From: Eulemur rufifrons
Taxonomy: Eukaryota > Chordata > Mammalia > Primates > Lemuridae
Direction of reading: 5' to 3'
Assembly: GCF_041146395.1 (NCBI RefSeq)
Contig: NC_090989.1
Span: 221,868,843 to 221,932,842 of the forward strand
Length of the DNA: 64,000 bases
In this document: one piece after another, positions 1 to 11,479 of the stretch
Numbering within the stretch: position 1 is the first letter of the stretch
How the letters are laid out: the number at the start of each line of letters is the position of its first letter
Notes under the pieces: model-generated
What the model was told of the DNA's origin: nothing
The model's input: only the letters and a program-made list of their open reading frames with translations
The model's database searches: none
Translations under genes and position numbers: made by a program

Positions 1-959
1 AGGGTGGGCCAAGTTTCCTAGATAAGGTCAGTCCTGAACTGAGTATTGAAGGAGATACTGCTGAGAAGCTGGGGTAGAAAGAATATTCTGGATAGACTGT
101 TGTGTCATGTCCAAAGGCAAGGAGGTATTCTAGAGATTACAGCTCCTGGTGGGAACTCCCTAGAGGGGAATTGAAACATACAGTGTAGGGGAGTGTCGTG
201 GGAGGACTGCGCTGAAGAGAGTGGCATGAAATGTAGGGGCTGTTTCTGTGTGTGGGGGGGTGTATTTATTTGTTTGTATTGCTCTGGTGTACAGTTCGTA
301 CTTGTTTAACAGTCTGCTTCATTTAGGTTGCTCAAGTTGGAGTGCAGTGTTGCCACCTCCTCACCCTCTGCCTCAAAACAGCTTCGTAGATAGCTCCAGT
401 GCCCCCAGCTGCGCGAATGCAGAGGCAAACCCAAATTCATTAGTCACCAAATGTAGGAACTGTTCGGCAGCCTCAGAATGATCTTTTAAGAGGATGACAC
501 TGTAGGAGGGATAGTCACTTTTCCTTCTTTCCTTTTTTTTTTTTTTTTCTGGTGCCCCCTGGCAAACTCATTTTCCATATCCAAACAACTTTGCAAAGTG
601 CCTCATCATGGAGAAACATTGTGTTTTATACATTTTAAAATGTCTTCATCCAGAGTGATAATAGCCTTAAGAGAATTATAGTAAACAAGAAATATGTCAA
701 GAATGTTTTTCTGTTGCTCTGGACAGCTATAAAATGTTAGGCAAAGAAAAAATGAGCTTCCTTTGCAGTTGTCAATAATGGCATGTCACTGAGCAGGAGG
801 AACAGGAATATTCAGACGTGTCCCTAATCAACAAGCAGATGAACCCCCACTTCAAGATTCTTTCAATCTAAACTGACTTCTCTAGGGTGATTGTCCTCTA
901 ACAGCTACTCTGCTCAAGTAAACAGTGAGAAAACATCAAGAAATCTTTCTTCAATGGAG
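1..959. other. Unassigned non-coding DNA
   Basis: No gene is visible. The first 200 bases (weight- and size-type GA-rich text with 'gaagctggggtagaaag') weakly resemble an old dispersed mammalian repeat that I cannot name. A run of 16 T sits at 533-548. The 77-codon frame at 248-481 has no recognisable domain and no splice context, so I treat it as a chance frame. Confidence 0.5.
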
Positions 960-1159
960 GTTTAACCTACATACAGTAAACTTTAGAGATTTTAACTATA
1001 AGCTTAACAATTTTTTATAAATGAAATTACCTATGTGACCACCACAAGCATCAAGACATATTCATTTACATCACCCTAGAAAATTCCCTGGTGACCTTCC
1101 CCATACCACAACCACCACAACCACCCAAGGTAACGACTGTCAGACTTCTATCACTCTAT

Positions 1160-1162
<3 letters not shown>
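960..1162 (-). repeat. Ancient L1 (L1M-type) 3' fragment, part 1
   Basis: Read on the plus strand this is the antisense of an old L1 3' region. Phrases such as 'tgtgaccaccacaagcatca' and 'tcaccctagaaaattccctg' match the familiar antisense text of L1M 3' ends. The same element resumes at 1706, so the two parts were one copy before an insertion. Orientation is minus. The exact L1M subfamily cannot be assigned by eye. Confidence 0.7.

Positions 1163-1192
<30 letters not shown>
1163..1192. repeat. (GT)15 microsatellite
   Basis: Thirty bases of perfect GT dinucleotide repeat. It lies exactly at the point where the old L1 is interrupted, so it may have grown at the insertion junction. Confidence 0.95.
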
Positions 1193-1194
<2 letters not shown>

Positions 1195-1705
1195 ATATAC
1201 AGTGTTCTGTATATTAATGATGTTTTGACAGAGGGGAAGAGACTGCCCTTCTCAGGGATAGCCAATTCTTAGAGACACCAAGGTCTCAGCCAGGAGCATT
1301 GCTTTGTTATATAAACTAACAGTCCAGAGCCACCTCTTCTCTCTGGCCCTTATGCCCCGGGAGACAGTATTCCTTTGCATTAATTATCCTGGGGCTAGAT
1401 ATTGATTGGGCAACTAAGGACCATTCCTGTAGCATAGAGCTCAGTGAAATTATTCAAAATAACCCACCTTAATGTAATGACCCTGCCCTGCCTTGCCTTT
1501 CCTGAGGAAATCCCAGTAAGGGCTGTGGTCTAGACTCTCCCCTAGCTCCTGTTTCCTGCCTCCTCACTCCCTCGTGTCTTTCTCATGTGACCCTGTGTGA
1601 CATACCATGCTTCCTGTCTTTAGGACCTGGTAGTATAACAAACTTTGTTTTCCTGAGCTCTTGTGACCACACCTGACTGACCACATAGAAGTATACAAGA
1701 CACAG
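1193..1705 (+). mobile_element. Probable LTR-like insertion inside an ancient L1
   Basis: This 0.5 kb segment separates two collinear parts of one L1M copy. Its text ('gggagacagtattcctttgc', 'aatgtaatgaccctgccctg', 'aacaaactttgttttcctga') resembles an endogenous-retrovirus LTR near its polyadenylation end, but I cannot name the family. The 8-base word 'tctatatt' occurs on both sides, at 1155-1162 and 1706-1713, which is compatible with a target duplication. A longer (GT)n at its left edge blurs the boundary. Only a solo LTR-like piece is seen and no viral gene. Confidence 0.5.
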
Positions 1706-2215
1706 TCTATATTAGTTTTGACTGATCTAGAATTTTGTATAAGTTGAATCATACAATATGTACTCTTGTGTCTGACTTCTTCTACTCAACATAATGTTTC
1801 TGAGATACATCCATTTATTTTTGGTCTATCATTCTGTGTATACATTGTATGAATACCCAAACCTGGTTTACCTTTTTTCCTATTAATGGCCGTTTGGGTT
1901 ATTTCCCATTTTGGGCTTTTATGACTAAAGCTGCTATGAATATTCTTGTAGACAAAGCACTCATTTGTCTTGGCATATACCTAGGAGTGGAATTGCTGGA
2001 TTATAGGGTAGGCATACATTTGACCTTAGTAGATACTACCAAAGAGATCTGAAATGATCATACCATTTTATACTCCCTTTAACATATTAGAGTTTCAGTT
2101 GCTGCACATTCTCACCAATATTGGCATTGTCTTTTTTTAAAAAAATAGCCATTCTGTATCACATTGTAATTATAATTTGCATTTCCCTAGTGAATAATGT
2201 GATGTTACATTTCAC
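1706..2215 (-). repeat. Ancient L1 (L1M-type) 3' fragment, part 2
   Basis: Continuation of the copy at 960-1162. Antisense L1 landmarks appear in the expected order: 'gttgaatcatacaatatgta', 'ctactcaacataatgtttct', 'aaagctgctatgaatattct', 'cctaggagtggaattgctgg' and 'tttgcatttccctagtgaat'. The plus-strand frame at 1849-2052 lies entirely in this antisense L1 text and is not a gene. Confidence 0.85.
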
Positions 2216-2334
2216 ATGCAAAAATATTTTAAAGAATAATATCAATAAAAAAACAAATTTATGGGTTAAGTTGAGGAGAGAGAGGAAGAAAATGAATTTT
2301 CATTGAGTTACCATTGTGGCTGGAAACCAAGATA

Positions 2335-2432
2335 TATGACTTATATTTTGTCATTTAATCTTTACTAATGAGGTCTTATTATCTCCAGTTTTCACATGAG
2401 GAATTTGAGATTGAGAAAGGTTAAATGAAGTA
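2335..2432 (-). repeat. MIR SINE fragment (antisense)
   Basis: The order 'tttaatctttactaatgagg', 'ttatctccagttttcacatg' and 'gaggaatttgagattgagaa' follows the antisense MIR core (decimal 'cccattttacagatgagg...' region). The copy is diverged and short. Confidence 0.5.
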
Positions 2433-2547
2433 GGGATAGTAATAATATTAATTACTTTGCATTGTGGTTGGGAGAAGTAAATGAGTTAATACACAAAAAG
2501 TTCTGAGAATAGTGCTTGGAACATGAGAAGCATTCAATCAGTTTTTG
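2433..2547 (+). repeat. MIR SINE fragment (sense)
   Basis: Sense MIR 3' half: 'gtaaatgagttaatacacaa', then 'gaatagtgcttggaacatga' and 'agcattcaatcag'. It follows directly on an antisense MIR fragment, so two MIR pieces lie tail to tail, or one copy suffered a local rearrangement. Confidence 0.6.
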
Positions 2548-5500
2548 CTGTTTTGAACCATAATGCTATAAATTGTAAATAAAAGCAAATTAGCTTGTGT
2601 ATTTTAAGGAAAACAAGCCTATAGAAGGCTATAAATTTATCTATCTGAAGTTAAAATCATGCAATTTCACAAAATGTTGGCTGTGCCACTAGGGATGTAT
2701 GTGTCTGTATTAGAAGTAATGGTCACCCTTGTAGAGTTGCTAAATCTGATTATTCTCAGCTGTAGTTAGTTATTCCGTGGAGCTTGGTTTTGGTAGAAAG
2801 TGTCCATATTTCAGAAAGAGGGCTCAATCTGCCATTAATGGACTCATGAATTTACACCTTTCACCAGACTTCCCAGGTGCATGCTATGTATGGCATATTG
2901 CATGCTGGAAATAAAAACTTATAAGTGTGAATAGCCTTCATGGAGCTAAGGGAAGAAAAGATAATCTTTGGGAGGATACTTTATCTCCCCACCCCCATCA
3001 TATTGACTCCCTTAACCAGTTAGACTTAGACCACTTAGAGTGCTTTTGAAGACTTTCTGGGTCTCTTTTTTCCACCATCTTTGTTCCGGTCTCTGTAGCC
3101 AGCAAGATATTTTTTAATTATCTTATAAATAAATACATTTTAAATATCACAATGACACAGATTACCAGTATTTGATAATTTTTTTTCTCAACTTTAGCTT
3201 CTAAGATTTCAGACTTTGTTTGGCAGGCTTCTCAAATAAATAGTCATGTTTTGACCTCAGCAGGTTGAAAGACTAGTTATTTATTACTCAGGTAATAAGA
3301 GAGTAGACACTCATCACTTTGTTCTAAGGTTCCTCTTTCATATTTTCCTTTTTACTTTTAATAACTTTCATTTTTATCAATAAGAAAATGTAAGAGGGGT
3401 GTTTACATTGGTCACAATCAGGATTCAATGGAGAAAAATAATACAAGAGTTTAAGAAAATTTCAAGCACGGTAATTCAGCACATGATTTATTAGGGATGG
3501 GGATTTTTCAATGACCAAAGCTATTATCCACTTTATTTATTTACATTCATCTTATGCCAGAGGATTTGAGGTAATAATGTTTTTACTTAAAACTAAAAGG
3601 CTACTTCTTTTATTATTTTTTTTATTATACTTCCAAATTCTGTTAAAACACAAATATTGAGAAGGGGAAAATATGTACTGCTTTATCAGGAAAGGGCAAA
3701 GCACATGTATTGGATTTCTCAGAACTAGAAATCAATTTCATTCAATAAATATTTTTGAGCATCTTCCACGTTCCATGCTTGATGTGTTCCATTAGTAATA
3801 CAAAGATGAAAATGACATGGTCTTTATATTATAGGCTCTGATCAACTGATAGTAGAAATCAACATGACCAATTAATCCTAATGTGTTCTGATAAAAATAT
3901 AATAGAAGAAGGCACCAGGTATTATAAGAAAGCAGTGTGTAAAAACAACCAAAGTTTGCTTGAGGAAAAAAGTTACCATACAAGTGACTACTATATTTGA
4001 GTTGGGCAAATCTTAAAAGAGGATTAGTATTGCAACAGGAAGAGGAGAAAAAGCCATTGCACATGAAGGAAAGAGTATGTGCAAATGTGTGTGGCGTGAA
4101 CAAGCTGAGTCGTCTGAGCAGTAGCTGAGCAAAGGAGGCTTGAGGAAAAAGTAGGCAGAGTGGGAGAAGCTGGACAGGACATGGGAGGGGCCTCACATGC
4201 AGCGCTCAGTAGTTTGGGCTTGACATTTGTAAGAACATTCTGAAATGTTCTTATGGGAAAATGTGTTCAACAAATATTTAAGGAAATGAGCTGTGTGGCA
4301 GAGTCTGAACTAGGCACTAGAAACACAATGATAAATAAAAATTCATTCCCAGCTCTCAGACATCTCAAGTGAGCTAGAAACAATAGCACTTCAAGGGCAG
4401 GTGGTTCCCTCTAACTTAATGCAGTGAGAATTAGAAGCATAAAGGAAGGCTTTGTTTCGCTTTGTCTTTGAAAGAACACATTTCATTTACTACTAAGGTA
4501 AAAGCAGTTATATTTCTATCCAAAAATTAATATATCTGTAATGTCATTTCTGATTTTGCTTTGGTATGGAAAGGATGCTTGATATATATTTAAAAAGAAA
4601 AATTCACGCTCGAACTCCACACTCACAGATTTGGTGTTCAAAGCACAGACATATTTCCCTAAAAGGAAAGCTGGAATAGAGTTTTGATTGACTTTCTTCT
4701 GCTGAATGTCCCAGAGAGAGAAAGCTGTTGGGCTTCACTGGCCTTTACCAGTTTTGTTATCAATAATACAAGAGATGGATGCTTAAATGTTGCTTTCTCA
4801 CAGGGGAAATACTGTGACAGGAGCCAATGACCTAAATTGTCTTTAAACATCAAACTTTCTAAAGTGAAGAGGACACATCTGCCTTTGAATATTAAACTAG
4901 CCACTAAACTGGGTCAGAAGGCCTACAAAGAGCGCATTTATAGCATTCTCTTCCACATGGAAAGTGATGTCTTAGGTGTTCATTACCATGAAGAAGTTAA
5001 TTGTATTTCCTGTGCAAATTGCTTTCGATGGACTATGTGTTTTATGATATGATACAGCTTTGACAACATAGCTATTTGCCAATTTTTAGAGTTCCTTAAC
5101 TGAGTTTGAATTAATCCCTTGGAATTACTCATCCGACCCTGCCTGTACTCCCCACTTTTCTCTCCTAGCCCTGTCTTCAATTGCACGTACAGATGAAAGC
5201 CAGCCTTTCTTTCTGTCATTAGAAACAGTCTCGATAATTATCTTAGACTGCTTCAGCAGATTTTTCTGTAATAGTTGCCATAGAAGGAGGAAATCAGGAC
5301 TAAGAGAAGACTCAGGTCAAGTGATTTGGTTGATCAAGGGTGACCGAAATGCGGAGGTATAATGGGTGTTCAAGGGAAAAAAATAAAATACCCACAACCA
5401 TCTCAAGAGCAGGGATTATGTATTATTCGTAGTTCGTTCCACAACACCTATACTGAAATCACAAATGCTCATTTGTTTCCTGAATGCATGAGTAAAGGAG

Positions 5501-5994
5501 TAAACAGGAAGTAGAATTTCAAGAGGATAAGCAGTGAAGGAAAGGAAATGTGGCAGGTGTGCTGCAAGTGGTTGCATGGTCTAGAGGAAAGGGATGTTTA
5601 GGTTTTAGGCACATAAGAAAAAGCAAGTAGAGAAAGGCAGATTTAAAATTTAAACATGATTTGGGAAGAAGAAAGAATTAGACATTCCACATGACAGGAT
5701 AGAAAATATAAAGTAGGCTCCGCTTAAGATCCATGCTACATTTATGTTGTGATTCTAAACTCATTCATTCATTCAATATCAAATAACAAGAGCTACTATT
5801 TATTGAACATTTACTATGTGTAAGGCAAGGGGTTTTCTCTTGGAAAGGAGAAGTCTAATGGTGGGCACAAAGTAAATATTTGTTGAATAAGTCAATGGAC
5901 AAAGAAAGACACTTCATCTTTGAAGACAAAAGGAAGAACAGCTAAAGGTACACAGAGTTTGACAGGGAAGTTGAAGATTCTTATGTTTTAATCA
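2548..5994. other. Unassigned non-coding DNA
   Basis: AT-rich sequence with no gene. Part of it (about 3738-4235) resembles an ancient dispersed repeat and is listed separately. The block 4840-5060 is non-repetitive to my eye and contains 'catcaaactttc' and 'gcaaattgctttcgatgg', which could be regulatory, but there is no independent support. The 134-codon minus frame 3792-4196 lies in the repeat-like stretch and has no recognisable domain. Confidence 0.5.
3738..4235 (+). repeat. Probable ancient dispersed repeat
   Basis: The sequence runs through a characteristic series: 'aatatttttgagcatcttcc' (the 'tattgagcacctactatgtg' theme), then 'gaaaatgacatggtctttat', and later 'gtatgtgcaaatgtgtg' and 'gcagcgctcagtagtttggg'. 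I recognise this as a common old mammalian repeat theme, but I cannot name the family. Similar text recurs at about 4255-4410, 16690-17345 and 58815-59990. Confidence 0.4.
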
Positions 5995-6220
5995 TTTAAG
6001 ATAATTGTAGTTAATATTTAGAAAATGATCTCTGTATAGTCGGTAATTTGTTATATACTCTACTTATATTATTTCATATATACCCATTAGGTAAGTGGGG
6101 GTTAATATTCTTATTTATAGTTAAGGAAACTAGACTTAGAGTTAATTAGACTCAGGGAACTACTGTGGCTGAGCTAGGATTTAAACTTAGAGACTCTGAC
6201 TCCAGAGGCTGTCAATTCCT
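5995..6220 (-). repeat. MIR SINE (antisense)
   Basis: Antisense MIR order: 'attatttcatatatacccat', 'taaggaaactagacttagag', 'gagctaggatttaaacttag' and 'gactctgactccagaggctg'. Strongly diverged, as expected for MIR. Confidence 0.65.
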
Positions 6221-6694
6221 GATAGTGAAGGAATGAGGCTGGAGGTTTGAGCATCCTTTACTCTTCGTTTGCTGATAGTTTCTCATCTTCTCATGCTTAT
6301 GTTCCCCTTGTTATGAGGATTATATACTTATTAAAAGTGAAGGCATTGACTTGGTATCTTTGAATCTCCCTCAGTGACTAACAAAATTTGCCTGGGTTAT
6401 CATAGTCAATTGAATATTTGTTTATTAAATGATTTGTTAATCAAAGGAGTTAAAATTTGGGATATAAAAACCAGAAATCAAAAATCAGAAAAGAATTAAT
6501 TTTTACAAAACACAACGAAACAGAAATATATCTATCCCTCGAGGTGTGGCCAACAAGATCTGAAGCCCTGCTGTGTCACTTAAAACTTCTAAAATAAAGG
6601 CATATGAAACTTCTTCCAGTATAAAAATAATGGGAGAGACTACAGCACACTGTCAGACACATGAAACAATCAATGTGCATCCATAGGGAGGCAA
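6221..6694. other. Unassigned non-coding DNA
   Basis: No gene or clear repeat is visible. A small AT-rich interval between two MIR copies. Confidence 0.5.
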
Positions 6695-6880
6695 GATATC
6701 ATTGACATTGGCATCAGATTGCATATTCAAATCTCATCTCAATAATTGGTAACTTTGGGTAAATTATTTTATCTCTTTAAACCTCAGTTTCCCCATCTGT
6801 AAAAGGAATAATAATGACACCTCCTTTATAGGGTTGGTAAGATCAAATAAAGTAACACACATAAAGAGCTTAACTTTGAA
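6695..6880 (+). repeat. MIR SINE (sense)
   Basis: Clear sense MIR: 'gtaactttgggtaaattatt', 'aacctcagtttccccatctg', 'aataatgacacctcctttat' and 'gggttggtaagatcaaataa', ending near 'cataaagagctta'. Confidence 0.85.
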
Positions 6881-7210
6881 TGAATACAAGGGAGCTTAGA
6901 ATCATATCACACATGTAGCGTGGATCTGAGGTTGAGCCTAAACTGTATTTTCTATCCTGGCATGTGGATGGCTGGGACAGTGAGCTTACACCAGGATTCT
7001 TGGGGCGGGGGGAACTCATCTAAAGGAAAAGTCACAAAAAGCCATTGGACCATTAAAAAGGCCCCATACCAGAGAGCAGGGGCAATATGGTATATAATAT
7101 TATACTCACCCTGTGCTCTTCAAGGAGACAGGGATCATGAGTTAAATATAGTGGGGAGAGGTGAAGGAGCTCTTTTCCTATAAAATACCTGAGAAATTGG
7201 AAGTCCCAAA

Positions 7211-7556
7211 TGTTGTGGTCTGAATGTTTGTGTCCCCCTCAAATTTGTATGTTGAAATTCTAACCCCTGAGGTGATGGTATTAGAAGGTGGGACCTTTGG
7301 GGAGGTGATTAGGTCATGAGGACAGAGCCCTTGTGAATGAGATGAGTGCCCCTATAAAAGAGGCCCCAGAGAGCTGCCTGCTCCTTCCACCATGCAAAGA
7401 CAGGAGACGGCACCATGTATGACTGAGAAGGTAGGCCCTCACCAGATACCTAATCTGCCAAAGCCTTGACCATGCACTTCCCAGCCTCCATTTCTGTTGT
7501 TCATAAGCCACCCATGTTACAGCATTTTGTTGTAGCAACCCAAATGGACTAACACA
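7211..7556 (+). mobile_element. Solo LTR, ERVL-MaLR type (MLT1/MST-like)
   Basis: About 345 bases that start near 'tgttgtggtctgaatgtttg' and end at 'caaatggactaacaca', so it has the TG...CA ends of an LTR. Internal landmarks fit MaLR LTRs: 'gtatgttgaaattctaaccc', 'gaggtgattaggtcatgagg', 'gcccctataaaagaggcccc' (TATA-like, then the promoter-proximal part) and 'ttcataagccacccatgtta'. No internal retroviral region is present. The frame at 7314-7538 is antisense to it and is not a gene. Subfamily not certain. Confidence 0.75.
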
Positions 7557-7880
7557 TGAGCCAACACTGCTTTGGCTTCAGTGTCATGATGTGAGGCCTG
7601 AGGAGTGGGGAACAAGCACCGCTTCCTCACCTGAGCAGCTCAGGCTGGCACTGGCACCAGCACCAGCACCATGCTGATGGCCCTGGGAGAGAAGGAAGTG
7701 CAGATCCCCAGGAAGGCATGGGTATCAGTTCCTGAATGGTGTGACCCTTGTGAAATACTGTCACAGGTTTCATCGGCTGCTGAAATTGCCAGGGGACTCC
7801 AAGAAATCTTTGGACAACACTTGAGGAGGATTGGTAATCTTCTGGTTGAGGTTATAGACAGAGAATTATGCTACAGTTGT
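7557..7880. other. Unassigned non-coding DNA
   Basis: A short imperfect CACCAG/GGCACT run sits at about 7645-7670 ('ctggcaccagcaccagcacc'). The 101-codon frame 7671-7976 begins here but runs into a tetranucleotide microsatellite (its C-terminus reads as YLSIYLCVCVYVYIFS), so I do not accept it as a gene. Confidence 0.5.
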
Positions 7881-7925
7881 ATCTATCTATCTATCTACCT
7901 ATGTGTGTGTGTGTATGTATATATA
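7881..7925. repeat. Compound microsatellite (ATCT)n(GT)n(AT)n
   Basis: Four ATCT-type units followed by about seven TG units and a short AT tail. A compound simple repeat. Confidence 0.9.
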
Positions 7926-8454
7926 TTCAGTTTCAGGACAGTGTGGTCAGAGGAATGGGAACTATATAGATTTTAGAACTGAAAAGAATGTAACTGGTCA
8001 TCTGCTTCCATTTTATCCCTTAATCTGAGATCTAGAGAAGCCAAGTAATTTTGCAATAGCAGCTGTAATAAGAAACTGTTTAACAAAGCTTGGGTGAAGG
8101 GGAGCATTTGCCACTTCATATGCTCGTGACTTACTAGCACTGTGTAAAGTGTGATTGAGCTGAATAGTGTATGAAAGTAGTTACATTAAACCAGAAAACT
8201 CCAGTAGGGACATCCAGGCAGCCTGGCTTGGTTTGTCTCCCCACACGTATTTACTCTTTTCTCTCCCTTTAAGTTGGGTCTCTAGCCTAACTAATAATGT
8301 AAAAATTGGCTTCCTCAATTCCTATACACGAAATAAATTAATGCTGAGGTACCACTAGGTTTACAATGAGAATAGTTGATTTTTACTGCTTGTTTTCAGT
8401 TGTGGCTTTTATTTTCTTTTCATTACTGTCATTTGGGAGTTGTGTCAGTAGAGT

Positions 8455-8620
8455 GAGGACATCAAAAATAATCCATGGCCCTAATAAAGGGGCTCACAGG
8501 AGATAAATAAACATGTTGCACATGTACCGCTGTTGACTACAGAGCCGCTGTCACGCAGTGAGACTCTCAGGGCACGTGAATCACATATCAAAGAGTCCAG
8601 GCTGATACTAGGTGGATTTT
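8455..8620. promoter_or_regulatory. Candidate conserved non-coding element
   Basis: Seen: non-repetitive sequence with four CpGs between about 8528 and 8578 ('gtaccgctg', 'agccgctgtcacgcagtg', 'ggcacgtgaatc'), including a CACGTG E-box, in surroundings where CpGs are scarce. Inference: retained CpGs may mark purifying selection. No alignment is available to test it. Confidence 0.25.
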
Positions 8621-9244
8621 CACATTGCTTCTTCTCCTCTTTATGGCAGAATGCAGTGGAGAGTCCTGGGTGGTGTTAGGAGCTTTCCTATCTGCATCTT
8701 TCCCTTGCTGGACAGATTTAATCATAGATTCCGTCCTTTCCACATGTCTCCAGCTTTGTGCCATCTGTGATATTTGGCAGCTGCTCATTATATCCAAGGT
8801 CCCCCTTGGCCCCAACATTTATTGATTTAGATGAACTGGAAATATTTCATCTGTTGGCAGTGTCTTTCAAAATCATTCATTGGTTATTTTGTCACCTATG
8901 ATGTTAACATAATCATTTCCCTTCTATATGGCACTATTGGATGCTCGGACTGCCATTCACGGCTATTTTTAGGCCTCCAAATGCAGACACATAAGTTCGA
9001 ATAGTGGGACGTGTTTTTTTCCTATGAGGTATATACTTGGTTCTAGGAGAAATTCAGTGGTGCCAATGAGAAGGAGAATATAGAGTTGGAAGTGTTAGAA
9101 AGTTCTCTGTGGTAAGTTTTAAGCTCAGAGAAGTTTGGAAGAACCCCGAAACTAAAAAAAAAAATTACATATAAGTATATTTTAAATGCAAAATATTAAG
9201 TGTAAATAAACACCATCAAAACCTGTAAATTAAACATCCTGCTA

Positions 9245-9274
9245 ACTTACACATACACATGTATATGTGTAAGT
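9245..9274. repeat. Short perfect inverted repeat (hairpin)
   Basis: Arms of 11 bases (start 'acttacacata', end 'tatgtgtaagt') flank an 8-base spacer 'cacatgta'. It lies in TA/CA-rich simple sequence, so it may be a by-product of simple-repeat growth. Confidence 0.8.
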
Positions 9275-9819
9275 ATATATATTAATACATAAAATGTTGG
9301 CCAATGGTAGATATAGCATATGTATATCCCAAAGTGTTAATGATTATCACTACAAGACAGAATTGTAGATATTCTCTATTTTCTTATGTATTTTCTGAGA
9401 TTTTTTTGTTTTTTGTTCAGTGAGCATGGAATATTTTCATAGAAAGGAACAAACAAACATTGTAAAGCAACCCATTCTTGACTCTTTTTGACAAAAAAAA
9501 AACAAAACAAACAAACAAAAAAACCGTGAAAGCTTCCAGAGTCAGAAAGGACACAGGAAATTGCTAGTGTTGCCTGGGCACTGGCCAAATAGGTCACAGG
9601 AATTGGTTTCCTCCCCTACCTTCTTCTCTAATGCGCCAGCTATTTTGTGCCAGAATGATATATGTGATCAATGAAACGGCTGCTATGGTCTGACCAGACA
9701 GACTATAGTACCTGTCCTAGCGGCAAATGTGATTATGTTTGAATTCTGAATTTTTATTTTCTCTCAAATAGTGCCAGATATTCTCTTCCCATTCACTCAC
9801 AGAAATTGTAGAAATATAA

Positions 9820-9965
9820 ATTAAGTTGACCACCAGCTGATCTGCAAGTTAATGTTTAATTATGAAGGACTGTTTGTTTACACATAATGATTGCAGCACC
9901 CCAGGTAAATAAAATCTGCCACTGCCATACTGGGTTCTTATACCTCCTGCACCATTTTATTTAAT
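9820..9965. promoter_or_regulatory. Candidate conserved non-coding element with homeodomain-like sites
   Basis: A non-repetitive block with closely spaced AT-rich words: 'gttaatgtttaattatgaag', then 'ctgtttgtttac' (forkhead-like) and 'cataatgattgcag'. The motif content resembles developmental enhancers. This is inference from motif text only. Confidence 0.2.
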
Positions 9966-11479
9966 TGAGTGTATGTGCACATGTATAATGTGTGTGTGTG
10001 TACACCTGCACTCGCACACAGAGGATGGGGCTCTCACAATCACTGGGAGATCATATAAGCTTCTCACCTACCGGGTTTTATTTTCCCTCTCGACCTCTGG
10101 AAGTGTTCCATAGCATCCAGAAGCAATGGAGTATGTGGTTTGCACTTTCAGGTTTCCTGACTCACATTATCCTAACGACTTTCAATTAAAAATTTAACCA
10201 TGGACATGATTACCTTGTTCCTTCAGCAGGTTAGTTTCAATAATTTCTAGTAGTTAAAGAGAAAGGCAACTAGATGGAAAAATCAGTTGCAATAAGAGGG
10301 AACCACACTCTATGCTCTTTTGATTTTGGGTAGAAACATAGCATTTGCAACATTGCTCTGAATTTACACTTTTTTCTCATCACTGGTCTATTTTTAGATG
10401 GGATCAAATGAACTTATTTTTGAAGCGTTAACTTCACTTAACATCAAATCAAATTTGGTCCTCCAGAAACAAGAACGCTAATCTTGGAAAGTTATCCTGC
10501 TTGAATAAATAACTTTGTTTAACCCTTCACCATGGTGGTCTCCAGAAAAGAAAACCACAAACCTGCTTCAATTTTTATAATTGATCTATCTGATGCTGGA
10601 AAGGCAAAATTGTAAATCCATGAGAATTACTCTGATGAAAATTTTAGGTGTTTACTCCATATCTCTGGTAGCTATCTGGGTGAGCAATGGAAAAAAATCC
10701 CAGTTACTAGAAGATGATACACTTAAATGGAAAATTCCCAAATTCTTCTGGGTTGGAAGAGGTGATTTTGTCTTCTGCCTATTTAAGACTTATCGTTGCG
10801 ATTTCATAAGAAACTGTCCCCAAGAGCTTAAGCAGAGGGATCTCTCTTCCTGCCCCACCTTACCCCTCTATCCCATGTTCTTTCATGAGAGAAGAAAATG
10901 AAGGGAATCTGGAAAGTGGTTTCATCTCTTATACATGACAAGGGAGTCAGTTTCACCCCTTTTGTACTCATTTAATAAGCAAATCTTTTGTTAGTGAAAA
11001 CAGGAGAGTTTTTGTTCACATAAATTTTAACAGCCAAATGTAATCAGAAACTCAGAAGTCCAAGCAGCAGAAAGAGAAACTGTTATATGTCCTTTGAGCC
11101 CTACTCAAGATAAAAGCCGAGGCATTTCCCAGGGCTTGGATTACAGTCCATTTTATAGATAGTCATCTGTGGGGATGATATGGTTCCTCTTCTGAATACA
11201 AAGTAGTTGTTTTGGATGGAGTGTGTTAAGAGGACCTAACACCTTCCTAGAGCTGTGTGCTTCCAAAACTAATATGGAAAGCTTTATGGCTGTCTTTTGT
11301 TCTGTCCCTTGCTGTAAACTCTGACTATTTCCCATGAGATCAAGGTCGTATTGCCAAGTTGAGTGTCAATATTTTATTCTGAGGATGGATTTTTTTTTTA
11401 AATGATGTAAGTGAATAAACCAGAGGCAAAGTTTAATTTTTAGTACCTACCTTTATAATAATATCTAACATATCACAGA

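Larger units (their letters stand above)
7926..11479. other. Unassigned, largely non-repetitive non-coding DNA
   Basis: No gene and few recognisable repeats over 3.5 kb. Two small blocks are listed separately as possible conserved elements (8455-8620 and 9820-9965). A perfect short hairpin lies at 9245-9274. A-rich simple sequence occurs at 9493-9524. The 106-codon frame 10581-10901 has no recognisable domain. Confidence 0.5.

Noticed and set aside
1163..1192. GT, TA and CA arrays as possible CRISPR or satellite arrays
   Set aside because: They are simple dinucleotide repeats with no spacers; the same holds for 18501-18583, 55224-55246, 57455-57507 and 57844-57869.
7671..7976. 101-codon plus-strand frame starting MLMALGEKEVQ
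   Set aside because: Its C-terminal third is translated microsatellite, and no homology is recognised.
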